DNA of 7,775 bases from an uncultured Prevotella sp. (GCA_937880835.1 CALGRN010000250.1:1-7775); one strand, 5' to 3'; shown: positions 1-6,839, counted from the stretch's first letter. Numbers and translations are program-made. Notes: a model not told the origin generated them from the sequence alone.

Positions 1-293
1 ACGGAGGAGGACTGCACAACTATGGACTTGCAGTTGACATAACGCTCTGCAACCTTAAAGGAGACAGCATTCCGATGGGCACGATGATAGACTTCATGGG
101 CAAAGCGTCGCACATAGACATGGAAGAAAGCCTCGTGGCAAACAACAGTATTTCAAAAAAGGCGATGCAAAACCGCAGGCTTTTGCGTGAAGTGATGCGT
201 TATGCAGGCTTTAAACCGTTGAGAACCGAATGGTGGCATTTCAACTTCCGAACGCGCGCACAAGCTAAAAAGAGCTACAAGGTGATAGAGTGA
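1..293 (+). CDS. D-alanyl-D-alanine dipeptidase, VanX type (M15D), 3' end only
   Basis: This is the C-terminal part of a zinc dipeptidase that hydrolyses D-Ala-D-Ala; the gene runs off the left edge, and the first full codon is at position 3. The reading frame is open from the edge and continues upstream of the internal ATG at 75, so that ATG is not the start. The motif HNYGLAVD places the zinc ligands His (codon 15-17) and Asp (36-38) seven residues apart, as in VanX (His116, Asp123). EWWH at 228-239 supplies the catalytic Glu and the third zinc ligand His with the VanX spacing (Glu181, His184). NRRLLREVM-AGF before it is also typical. The N-terminal half, including the VanX substrate-orienting Arg71, lies outside the window, as would any signal peptide. 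With no vanA/vanH neighbour visible, peptidoglycan dipeptide turnover is likelier than glycopeptide resistance; that is inference. Confidence 0.9.
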   Translation, partial: GGGLHNYGLAVDITLCNLKGDSIPMGTMIDFMGKASHIDMEESLVANNSISKKAMQNRRLLREVMRYAGFKPLRTEWWHFNFRTRAQAKKSYKVIE

Positions 294-360
294 AGAGTGC
301 GGTATTATAGCTTACGCATCAACAGGCTATATATATAATAAGGTGTATTACGCATAAAAA

Positions 361-1659
361 ATGGACAACGATACAAAGGTTTTCATACGGGAACATGCCG
401 ACGACGACGTGCGCGAACTGGCATTGCAGGCTGATAGATACAAAAACATCGACATGAAGTTTGCGCTTGAACAGATTGCAGGACGGCAACGGGCGCGAAG
501 CAAAATTCCTTCTTGGGCAGAAATCGACGACATCCTGTATCCTCCTCATATCTCTTTGGAGCAATGTTCATCTGAATTTACGGCACGATACAAGGCATCT
601 GTCATCACGAGATGGCTTTCGTCATGCAAAAATATCAATACAAAAGAGGAGGGAATAGTGTTCGCTGACCTTACGGGAGGACTGGGAGTAGATTTTCACT
701 TCATTGCGAAAGCCATATCAGAGCAACATTGCAGCAAAGGAAAACCACGCCTCGTATATGTTGAAAAACAGTCTCATCTGTGCGATTATGCGCAAAATAA
801 CTTTCTGCTTCTTGGCATTCCGAATGTCGAGATAATAAACAGCGACGGCGTGGATTATCTGCATGACGCTGAAAAAATGTCGGTAATATATCTCGATCCT
901 GCACGACGTGACAACAACGGAAGCAAGACTTACGCCATAAGCGACTGCACGCCGGACGTGGAAAGCATAGGTCGCGAACTGACGGAGAAATCGGATTTCA
1001 CTGTGATAAAACTGTCGCCGATGCTCGATGTGAATGCAACCATTGACGTGTTGGATAATGCCGTTGCTGAAAATTCCGACAAACCGATGCACGACAAGAC
1101 TCATGTAATGGAGCTGCACATCGTGTCTTCGGGCAACGAATGCAAGGAAATGCTTGTCGTGATATCAAGAAACACGGTTGAGAAAACGCACCTTTTCTGC
1201 ATCAACGACAACGAGTCGCTCGATTATTATCATACAAATACACAGCATTATGCCTTGTCCGCCGCTGCCGTTGCTTGCGGAAACCTGTCTGACTACTCCT
1301 TTCTTTACGAGCCTAATGCTTCTGTCATGAAAGCAGGATGCTTCTCGTTGCTTTCCGATATGTATGATATGAAAGCATTGGGACGCAACAGCCATCTGTT
1401 TGTTTCAAACGTTTATGCACCCGATTTTCAAGGGCGCAAGTTCGATATTATATCGGTATCGTCGCTCAACAAGAAAGAAACGAAGCGTTCTCTCGCAGGA
1501 ATAAGCAAGGCAAATATTGCAGTAAGAAACTTTCCTTTGTCTGTTGCCGAGCTGCGCAAACGATTGAAAATAGGCGACGGAGGAGATGTTTACATCTTCG
1601 CAACCACAACGGAAGACGGCAGACGTCTGCTCTTTGTGTGCAGAAAGAAAACATTATGA
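361..1659 (+). CDS. THUMP-like class I SAM-dependent methyltransferase (PG_1098 type)
   Basis: The 432-residue product is a predicted cytoplasmic methyltransferase of a family widespread in Bacteroidota. Residues about 1-95 form a helical N-terminal domain with the family-typical stretch DDILYPPHISLEQCSSE. The Rossmann methyltransferase domain follows: SAM-binding motif I is DLTGGLGVD (103-111), the acidic end of strand 2 is YVEKQ (133-137), and the motif IV-like loop is LDPARR (178-183), with KLSPMLD at 217-223. A ferredoxin-like segment with YEPNASVMKAG (317-327) is followed by a THUMP-like C-terminal domain (about 355-430) containing FPLSVAELRKRLKIGDGGD. This layout suggests an RNA substrate, but the target is not known to me. 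An in-frame TAA lies directly before the ATG (355-357), so 361 is the earliest possible ATG; there is no Shine-Dalgarno sequence, only an A-run. The gene follows the dipeptidase by 67 bp and could be co-transcribed with it. It converges on the minus-strand operon to its right. Confidence 0.9.
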   Translation: MDNDTKVFIREHADDDVRELALQADRYKNIDMKFALEQIAGRQRARSKIPSWAEIDDILYPPHISLEQCSSEFTARYKASVITRWLSSCKNINTKEEGIVFADLTGGLGVDFHFIAKAISEQHCSKGKPRLVYVEKQSHLCDYAQNNFLLLGIPNVEIINSDGVDYLHDAEKMSVIYLDPARRDNNGSKTYAISDCTPDVESIGRELTEKSDFTVIKLSPMLDVNATIDVLDNAVAENSDKPMHDKTHVMELHIVSSGNECKEMLVVISRNTVEKTHLFCINDNESLDYYHTNTQHYALSAAAVACGNLSDYSFLYEPNASVMKAGCFSLLSDMYDMKALGRNSHLFVSNVYAPDFQGRKFDIISVSSLNKKETKRSLAGISKANIAVRNFPLSVAELRKRLKIGDGGDVYIFATTTEDGRRLLFVCRKKTL

Positions 1660-1911
1660 CACTTTAAAAAACTATCGAACGAAAAACAGCAATAATATAA
1701 CGCGAGTTGAATAAAATTCATACGAGAGAATCTTATCATAATCGTTCTATATATACATACTGTCAGTTCGTGCAAAATAATAACGATTTGGGGGAGAAGG
1801 GATATTACTCTTTTTTGACATTCTGATAACAGGTGCATTAAAGGAGAGTTGCGAATGTTCATAATTTGCCCTATTTTATGATTGTCAATATAATTCGTTA
1901 TGCATGTGATT

Positions 1912-1980
1912 TTCGGACAGACACAGGGTCTGTCCCTACATGTTGGTTGCTCGTAGGGACGCGCCCTGTGCGTGTCCGAA
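1912..1980. repeat. twin-hairpin palindromic repeat (REP/MITE-like)
   Basis: A long imperfect inverted repeat has arms 1912-1939 and 1953-1980 around a 13-base centre. Each arm is itself a hairpin: the left is GGACAGAC-ACAGG-GTCTGTCC (1915-1935, perfect 8-bp stem) and the right is GGACGCGC-CCTGT-GCGTGTCC (1957-1977, 8-bp stem with one G-T pair). The two 5-base loops, ACAGG and CCTGT, are exact reverse complements. The arms differ in the small stems but differ compensatorily, so both hairpins stay paired. It is more GC-rich than its surroundings. Small GC-rich palindromes of the GTAGGGAC...GTCCG kind recur in many bacterial genomes; whether this one is multi-copy cannot be seen in this window. 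No transposase or clear target-site duplication is visible. Confidence 0.8.
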
Positions 1981-2071
1981 TATCCTTGTGTGTCTGCAAT
2001 TACAGCAATTTGCGTGTACTATTATTGCTTTGGGATAAACAAAGTGTGTAATTCGTTGGATGCATGTTAAA

Positions 2072-2176
2072 AAAATGTTTTTCAAAAGTTATTGTTTTGC
2101 AATGCAAAAGCTATCCTTTCAGGATGCAAAACAATAACTTTTGTGCAATGAAAGGATAACTTTTGAAAAGCATTTT
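2072..2176. repeat. composite element of interleaved inverted repeats, 22-bp periodicity
   Basis: Four related arms occur in order. A (2083-2101, CAAAAGTTATTGTTTTGCA) and A' (2125-2143) are perfect 19-bp inverted repeats. B (2105-2121, CAAAAGCTATCCTTTCA) and B' (2149-2165) match at 16 of 17. The order A-B-A'-B' is interleaved, not nested. A and B both begin CAAAAG(T/C)TAT and lie 22 bp apart; A' and B' both end ATAACTTTTG and also lie 22 bp apart. A second, nested pairing is therefore possible: 2072-2092 with 2156-2176 (20 of 21) outside and 2105-2114 with 2134-2143 (9 of 10) inside. It contains no coding potential. It is probably a dispersed non-coding repeat, though a structured RNA or protein-binding array cannot be excluded. 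Confidence 0.8.
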
Positions 2177-2231
2177 GCAACAGATTGATTTTCAATATAT
2201 TACAAAGCACATTTTAAGATGATGTAAATAC

Positions 2232-2288
2232 CAAACAAAAAAGTGCACGGACAGAGCATAAGCCGCATTCCGTGCACTTCTTTGTTTG
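2232..2288 (-). terminator. intrinsic terminator closing the minus-strand operon
   Basis: The arms 2232-2251 and 2269-2288 are complementary at 19 of 20 positions around a 17-base loop. The GC-rich core of the stem is GTGCACGGA/TCCGTGCAC. Read on the minus strand, the stem is followed by TTTTTTGTTTG, a good U-tract, and it begins about 53 bp after the lipoprotein stop codon. On the plus strand the trailing sequence TTCTTTGTTTG is weaker, so it might also act, less well, on transcripts coming from the methyltransferase side. Confidence 0.82.
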
Positions 2289-2341
2289 AGAGTATTATGC
2301 TCTTATTGTCGTTGTCGAAAATAAGAATTTATATCTTAATA

Positions 2342-2755
2342 TTAATCTTTTTTCTTGGTTGTAACGCGTTTAAGAGTGAAACGTTGAAACACGTTTCCAT
2401 CCGTTTTTACTATCTCTATGTTCTTTGTGGTAAACTTTTTTATAGTCCAACGTCCGTTAATGTTAGAATATTTGCATTCGGAGATATTAAAATCTTTCTC
2501 CGAGAAGTTATAAGAGAACTCGCTTCCTCCACCCGCATAGCTGTATGATGCGCGCGTATCATCAATGAAATTCATTGTAACGGCAAACTGATGTATCTGC
2601 ACGCCTTCATTGGTTTTTATCAAAGTGCCTTCCCATGTCGTTTCTGCCAACTTTTGCAAAGGAACTTCCTTGTCCGAATCATCACTGCAACTGCTGAAAG
2701 CAAACATAAATGCTACAACAGCAATCATCATAAAAAACAATTTACTTTTATTCAT
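2342..2755 (-). CDS. small lipoprotein, probably surface-exposed, lipocalin-like
   Basis: The 137-residue product has a hydrophobic signal (residues 4-20) ending in the lipobox FSSC, with Cys23 as the lipidated residue; SSC at this place is common in Bacteroidota. The next residues, SDDSDKE, match the acidic lipoprotein export signal known to send Bacteroidota lipoproteins to the cell surface. The rest is rich in predicted beta strands: a TTWEGTL start (39-45) and a later INGRWTI (99-105) resemble small lipocalin-like domains, but I recognise no specific family. I chose the ATG at 2755 over the one at 2785 because AAAGAGA precedes it at good spacing and the longer form would add a charged decapeptide before the signal. 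It lies 143 bp after the receptor gene and just before a terminator, so it is the last gene of the operon or a single gene. It may be a ligand-binding partner of the receptor; that is inference. Confidence 0.75.
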   Translation of the reverse strand: MNKSKLFFMMIAVVAFMFAFSSCSDDSDKEVPLQKLAETTWEGTLIKTNEGVQIHQFAVTMNFIDDTRASYSYAGGGSEFSYNFSEKDFNISECKYSNINGRWTIKKFTTKNIEIVKTDGNVFQRFTLKRVTTKKKD

Positions 2756-2898
2756 ATCTCTTTTAATGTTTAATGTTATTTTCATATAAAACGCAAAAAA
2801 CTGCGAAAGCCACAGAATATTATCGTATATTTATGTTTATTATAAAATAATTCGTATTCTTTAATATAAAACGTCTGTTTCAAAAGATTATCAATGCG

Positions 2899-5319
2899 TC
2901 AGAACTTGAATGTTATCGTGCAATAAGGCACACAATGCTTTTTTATCTTTATGGAGAAGAAATATGACATCTCTTCTTCCGATGGATTTCCCAATATGTT
3001 GTACAGTCCCAAGCGCATAAGCAATTTCGTTTTTTTATTCTCTTTCATGTAAGAATAGCTTGCATCGATTCTGTATCTCGTTTTATCGCGATTTCTGCGG
3101 AACATGTTGTAAAGCGGTTCATCATAATCGAAATAGAACGGCAATATTCTTCCCGAACGCATGTTGCCACCCAATGACAACATTGAATTGTTGCCTATAT
3201 CGTAAGACAGGGCGCAATCGAAAATATGAGGTGTGTCATACAAAGACGGCACTTCGCCTCGTTCTTTCAGTTCATCGAACCGTTCAAAACTTCTTGAAAA
3301 CGTATATGCACACTGCAAATTGAATTTTCTCCACCTGTTATACATATACAGACTTATGCCATAACTGTCGCCTTTGCCAATCATTATGGACTCGGGCCAT
3401 AGTGTATGAACATCTATTAATGAGTTCGGACTTAATGCAAGTATGTTGTTTCTGCGTTTATAATATATCGACATTTCCATTGCTCCGCTTTCAAAGAAGT
3501 GCTTCCATCCGGTCTCATAATGTGTCGCCGTGCTCGGCATGAAATTATTTATGCTTGGCATTATGAAGTCGAAAGGGGTTGCAATTTCAAGTATTGTGAT
3601 ATGATGGAAGAACTGTTCCATTCGTGAGAAATTGGCAAACAGCAGGTTGTTATCGCCTATCGAGTATTTCAATGAGAAGCGTGGTTGGATGCTGCTGTAA
3701 CGCTTATGATTTTTCGGAATATAAAAAACACAGTTTGCTCCTATTTGAGTATATAGCCTGTCTGTAAGCCTTATGTGGCTGTCATAGAATAAAGAGAGCT
3801 GGGTAATTGGTTCCCATTTGCTTCTTATTTCTTTGTCGTAAGAAATCATTTCAAACTTATCGTAAGATAGTTTCAGCCCCCAATGTGCCGTATATAGGTT
3901 GCCGGGATTGTATGTAAATTCGGAAGTGGCATAGAAATTTCTCATTCTGCTGCGTATGTAATCTATGTCTTGGAATCCGTAGAGACTCGCATCCGTGCTG
4001 TTTGAATGTGCAGAATAAGCCACAGCAGTGTTGTTGATAACCTTCGAACTTATGATAGTGTTAAGGCGCAATGAATAAAGTTGGTTGTACCAACGCAACA
4101 TCGAACGGTCTTTGTTTTCTTCATCGCGTATGTGATAGTCTTCCGATGAATTGTAAGTAGATACGTCTATCGATGTCGTAGAATCCAAATCGCACGATAG
4201 TTTCACGTTGAAATCATAGAAATTATGGTTCGTTCGGTCTTCTTCCGACATGATATTGTCGAAGAAATCGAGCCAACTTCTGCGCCCGCTGATGAGATAC
4301 GATAAGCGGTTTTTTATTATAGGACCTTCAAAAACGGCTGATGCAGATGGCATATCCAATGACAACGTGTTGGAGAATTTCTGCTTGTTGCCGTCTTTCA
4401 AACGCACTGATGTTACGGAAGACAACCGTCCCTCATACTCTGTTGGAATGAAACTTTTATAGAATGACACGCTTTTAATGGCATCACCGTTGAAAACCGT
4501 AAGCATGGAATTTATGTGTCCGGGGTTATATATGGGAAATCCGTCGAGCAGAAACAAGTTCTCATCCGAAGAACCTCCGTTAACATGGAAGTCTATGTTT
4601 GCAGAAGATACAGCCACACCGGGCAATATTCGTATCTGAGAAAATAAGTCTGTGCTGCTGAAAGAAATAAGATTGGAGGGTGCAAGCTCGCTCAATTCGT
4701 CAATACTGTTGCGCTTTTTCACTCTTACTTCCTTCAAAGCATATCGCACAGGCTGCATATTGATGTCCAAAAACCTGTTGCGGTCTATGATCAGTGTTTT
4801 GTTTTCGTATTGATGAAAGCCTACATAGCTGACGCCGATACTGCATTTCCCCTTTCTAACATGTACGTTGAAGACACCATTGCGGTCTGAAACCGAATAA
4901 GTTTTCTTACCCTTGTTGTCGATAACTGTTATCGTTGCACCCATCAACTTCTCTTTACTGTCGGCATCTTTCACTACTCCCGTGAGGTCAAAAAACAGTT
5001 CCCGCTCTATCTGTATTAGTAATTTGCGTTCCGGAAGAGTAACAAGTTTATAGTCATATCCTTCGAGAATTGCATCAATAAGATTTCTTACGCTTATTTC
5101 CCGTGCACGTTCGAACTTGCATCGGGCATTCATATTTATCAGCGAAGGATTATATGAAAGCACTATGTCGCTTTGTTTCTCGATGATGTTAAACCATTCA
5201 CGCACAGTAGCAGAAGAGGCATCAACCTTGATAACCTCTTCCGCCATATCGCGTTGACCATTTACTTGAACAGCAATGATAATCAACACTATTGCGAAAC
5301 CTAATCTTAAAATCCTCAT
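2899..5319 (-). CDS. STN-domain TonB-dependent outer-membrane receptor (FecA-like transducer)
   Basis: The 806-residue protein has a signal peptide (1-21, MRILRLGFAIVLIIIAVQVNG), an STN domain (about 30-106) used for signalling to an anti-sigma factor, a carboxypeptidase-regulatory-like beta-sandwich (about 111-190; FDLTGVVKDADSKEKLMGAT), a plug (about 212-310) and a 22-strand-type barrel to the end. The plug carries ILPGV (231-235), VNGGSSDENLFLLDG (246-260) and YEGRLSSV (295-302), family-typical landmarks. The last residue is Phe, as expected for BAM-assembled barrels. It imports an unknown ligand using TonB energy. The gene starts 18 bp after the FecR gene stop and has no strong ribosome binding site. 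No SusD partner follows, so a nutrient other than a classical Sus glycan, such as a siderophore, heme, peptide or cofactor, is plausible. Two cysteines, Cys67 in STN and Cys159, lie on the periplasmic side. Confidence 0.92.
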   Translation of the reverse strand: MRILRLGFAIVLIIIAVQVNGQRDMAEEVIKVDASSATVREWFNIIEKQSDIVLSYNPSLINMNARCKFERAREISVRNLIDAILEGYDYKLVTLPERKLLIQIERELFFDLTGVVKDADSKEKLMGATITVIDNKGKKTYSVSDRNGVFNVHVRKGKCSIGVSYVGFHQYENKTLIIDRNRFLDINMQPVRYALKEVRVKKRNSIDELSELAPSNLISFSSTDLFSQIRILPGVAVSSANIDFHVNGGSSDENLFLLDGFPIYNPGHINSMLTVFNGDAIKSVSFYKSFIPTEYEGRLSSVTSVRLKDGNKQKFSNTLSLDMPSASAVFEGPIIKNRLSYLISGRRSWLDFFDNIMSEEDRTNHNFYDFNVKLSCDLDSTTSIDVSTYNSSEDYHIRDEENKDRSMLRWYNQLYSLRLNTIISSKVINNTAVAYSAHSNSTDASLYGFQDIDYIRSRMRNFYATSEFTYNPGNLYTAHWGLKLSYDKFEMISYDKEIRSKWEPITQLSLFYDSHIRLTDRLYTQIGANCVFYIPKNHKRYSSIQPRFSLKYSIGDNNLLFANFSRMEQFFHHITILEIATPFDFIMPSINNFMPSTATHYETGWKHFFESGAMEMSIYYKRRNNILALSPNSLIDVHTLWPESIMIGKGDSYGISLYMYNRWRKFNLQCAYTFSRSFERFDELKERGEVPSLYDTPHIFDCALSYDIGNNSMLSLGGNMRSGRILPFYFDYDEPLYNMFRRNRDKTRYRIDASYSYMKENKKTKLLMRLGLYNILGNPSEEEMSYFFSIKIKKHCVPYCTITFKF

Positions 5320-5337
5320 TACGAGTTCAACCTAGCA

Positions 5338-6291
5338 TCACTTATTGTAATAAAGTTTGAAATGCCTTGCTGATATTGTGTCGCATTTGCATCCGCACAG
5401 GGCTGAAAGTTCGCGCAACACATTGTCTAATTGTGTAGGGTTTAACTTTGTGGTGATGGTGTTTTCTTTCATTCCTTCACCTAAATCTATCTTTATGTCA
5501 AGCTGTTTTTCCAACTTGTTTACTACTTCTTTCAGCGGAGTATTGTTGAAAACGAGCATTTGCAAGGGTTTATCTTCTGTGTCGATTGCCAACTCCTTGC
5601 GCATATAACCGTTTAAGATCTCCACTCTTTCATTCTTTTCAAGCGTCACAGTTCCTTTATCCGATGTTACTTTAACTACACCGCGAGCAACAGATACAAC
5701 GTGTTTATTCTTGTTTTGAACATCCACTGTGAATGATGTTCCGAGCACTTTTATCTCTATTTCTTCCGCTTTCACTATAAAAGTGCTTCCTTTCTGCTTG
5801 CTGACATCGAAGAAACCTTTTCCTTTAAGTGCAACTTCTCTAATGTTGTTTTTATTGTTTTCACCATAGTCTATCGATGAATTGGGATACAAAACCACTG
5901 TCGAACGATCCGGAAGTGTCACCTTTTGCGTTTTCACGGTATTGTTTGCATAATGCACTTTATCTGTTCCTGCGGTATTTCTGTAAAGCATCGCGCCTAT
6001 TCCTATTATCAAAAGAAGCGATGCGGCAACAGCAACAGCCGCATATCTCACGCGCAATTTAGATCTTTTTCCTATGTTCAGACGGCTTTCTATCCTGTTC
6101 CAAGCAGCCTCAGTATCTACTTTCAGCTTCTTTTTTCTATTGCCGATGCTTTCCAAAACCTTTTTCAGCTTTGTGTATTCCTCGCCGTTTGCTCTTATAT
6201 ATGCATCCACTTCTGCCTGCTGGTCAATGCCGAGTGCTTCTCCTGAAAAGTGTTTTGCGAGTAATTCATTTATATTTTCAGAACCGTTCAT
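5338..6291 (-). CDS. FecR-type transmembrane anti-sigma factor with DUF4974
   Basis: The 317-residue product keeps the cognate ECF sigma factor inactive until the receptor signals. Residues 1-80 are the cytoplasmic sigma-binding part, with the AAWNRIESRL helix at 62-71. One membrane helix follows (83-103, YAAVAVAASLLLIIGIGAML). The periplasmic FecR domain spans about 117-213, with VTLPDRSTVVLYPNSSI (124-140) and GTSFTV (184-189). The C-terminal DUF4974 domain (about 243-315, LVFNNTPLKEVVNKLEKQ) is STN-like and is thought to face the receptor. The start at 6291 overlaps the sigma gene stop as ATGA, indicating translational coupling; an upstream in-frame ATG at 6354 would add 21 residues inside the sigma gene and is less likely. 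Odd: a Cys-Gly-Cys-Lys-Cys run at 299-303 in the periplasmic part. Confidence 0.93.
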   Translation of the reverse strand: MNGSENINELLAKHFSGEALGIDQQAEVDAYIRANGEEYTKLKKVLESIGNRKKKLKVDTEAAWNRIESRLNIGKRSKLRVRYAAVAVAASLLLIIGIGAMLYRNTAGTDKVHYANNTVKTQKVTLPDRSTVVLYPNSSIDYGENNKNNIREVALKGKGFFDVSKQKGSTFIVKAEEIEIKVLGTSFTVDVQNKNKHVVSVARGVVKVTSDKGTVTLEKNERVEILNGYMRKELAIDTEDKPLQMLVFNNTPLKEVVNKLEKQLDIKIDLGEGMKENTITTKLNPTQLDNVLRELSALCGCKCDTISARHFKLYYNK

Positions 6292-6839
6292 AAATTTTTC
6301 AATATATAAGATGAAACGAATATTAATATTATTAAAACAGGTAATGATACGCAATACGAACGTAATAGCTTTATAGCTTTACCCATGTGGTTTTCAACAG
6401 TTTTCTCCGAGATGTTCAACTCCTTTGCTATCTCGCGGTATTTCATATTCTTAAATCTGCTCATCATAAACACATCTTTGCATTTTGGCGGCAGTTTTGA
6501 TAGCATTTCGTATAGCATCTCGCTGTAAGAATCGTCTTTCTCATCCTCATTTTCTAAATTTGCAAACTCTGTGGGACTATCTCCCATAGATAATATTTTT
6601 ACGTTTTTCCTTTTTCTTAGTATTGATATGCAGTTGTTTCTGACAGAAGCGGTGACGTAAGACAAGAATTCTTCCTCCGGAAGTTCATCCTTAGAGCGTT
6701 TCCACACACCTACGAACAGATCTTGAACGATGTCTTCGCAATCGTCTTTATCGGCGATATATCCGTATGCTATGTCGCACAACATCGGATAGTATTTGTT
6801 AAATCTCGCCTTGAAGAGTTCTATTCGTTCCTTTTCCAT
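6288..6839 (-). CDS. ECF sigma-70 factor, FecI-like (Bacteroidota type), hydrophobic C-tail
   Basis: The 183-residue product is an extracytoplasmic-function sigma factor. Region 2, which binds core polymerase and the -10 box, covers about 8-80 and includes DIVQDLFVGVWKR (36-48) and the YVTASVRNNCISILRKRK helix. Region 4 (about 108-161) has LPPKCKDVFMMSRFKNMKYREIA and the recognition helix SEKTVENHMGKAIKLLR (144-160). There is no SnoaL or other large extra domain. After region 4 comes an added tail, VSLPVLIILIFVSSYIL (164-180), then KNL; it is long and apolar enough for one membrane helix. The gene overlaps the FecR gene by 4 bases (ATGA), so the pair is translated together. It starts 71 bp after the barrel gene; a promoter of its own there is possible but I see only partial matches to TAnnTTTG. 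Its target promoters cannot be told from the window. Confidence 0.92.
   Translation of the reverse strand: MEKERIELFKARFNKYYPMLCDIAYGYIADKDDCEDIVQDLFVGVWKRSKDELPEEEFLSYVTASVRNNCISILRKRKNVKILSMGDSPTEFANLENEDEKDDSYSEMLYEMLSKLPPKCKDVFMMSRFKNMKYREIAKELNISEKTVENHMGKAIKLLRSYCVSLPVLIILIFVSSYILKNL

Larger units (their letters stand above)
1660..2341. other. gene-free convergent intergenic spacer with structured elements
   Basis: This 682-bp stretch separates two transcription units that point towards each other. No reading frame in it looks like a protein. From 1660 to about 1911 I see AT-rich sequence with no convincing terminator for the methyltransferase gene and no RNA gene. The second part holds three distinct palindromic elements listed separately: 1912-1980, 2072-2176 and 2232-2288. 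Such spacers between gene ends are usual landing places for small non-coding repeats, because no promoter is disturbed. Confidence 0.8.

Noticed and set aside
1..293. Vancomycin resistance gene vanX
   Set aside because: The catalytic motifs fit the M15D family, but chromosomal dipeptidases of this family are common in Gram-negative bacteria and no vanH/vanA ligase genes are visible; the resistance role is unsupported.
312..355. TTACGCAT occurring twice (312-319 and 348-355) ahead of the methyltransferase gene
   Set aside because: An 8-base direct repeat in an AT-rich gap is expected by chance at this level; no dyad symmetry or promoter spacing supports an operator.
718..1119. 133-codon open frame on the - strand
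   Set aside because: It is antisense to the methyltransferase gene, across its motif I-IV region, and shows no domain character of its own.
1843..1881. AAAGGAGAG followed by ATG (1855) and an 8-codon frame ending TGA
   Set aside because: The ribosome-binding-like sequence is well spaced, but the peptide is too short to support, has no downstream gene to regulate, and genes here do not generally use such sites.
1866..2051. 61-codon open frame on the + strand in the convergent spacer
   Set aside because: It runs straight through the twin-hairpin palindrome, has no homology I can recognise and a composition unlike the real genes; it is a by-product of the repeat.
2083..2165. CRISPR-like array, because of the 22-bp spacing of similar units
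   Set aside because: The units are inverted relative to one another, adjacent without unique spacers, and only two lie in each direction; no cas gene is near.
2243..2548. 101-codon open frame on the + strand
   Set aside because: It starts within the terminator stem and lies antisense to the lipoprotein gene, which has a clear signal peptide and lipobox in the other strand.
5926..6376. Overlapping + strand open frames opposite the FecR gene
   Set aside because: They are shadows of the FecR gene; the apparent hydrophobic runs reflect the complementary strand of Lys/Glu codons.
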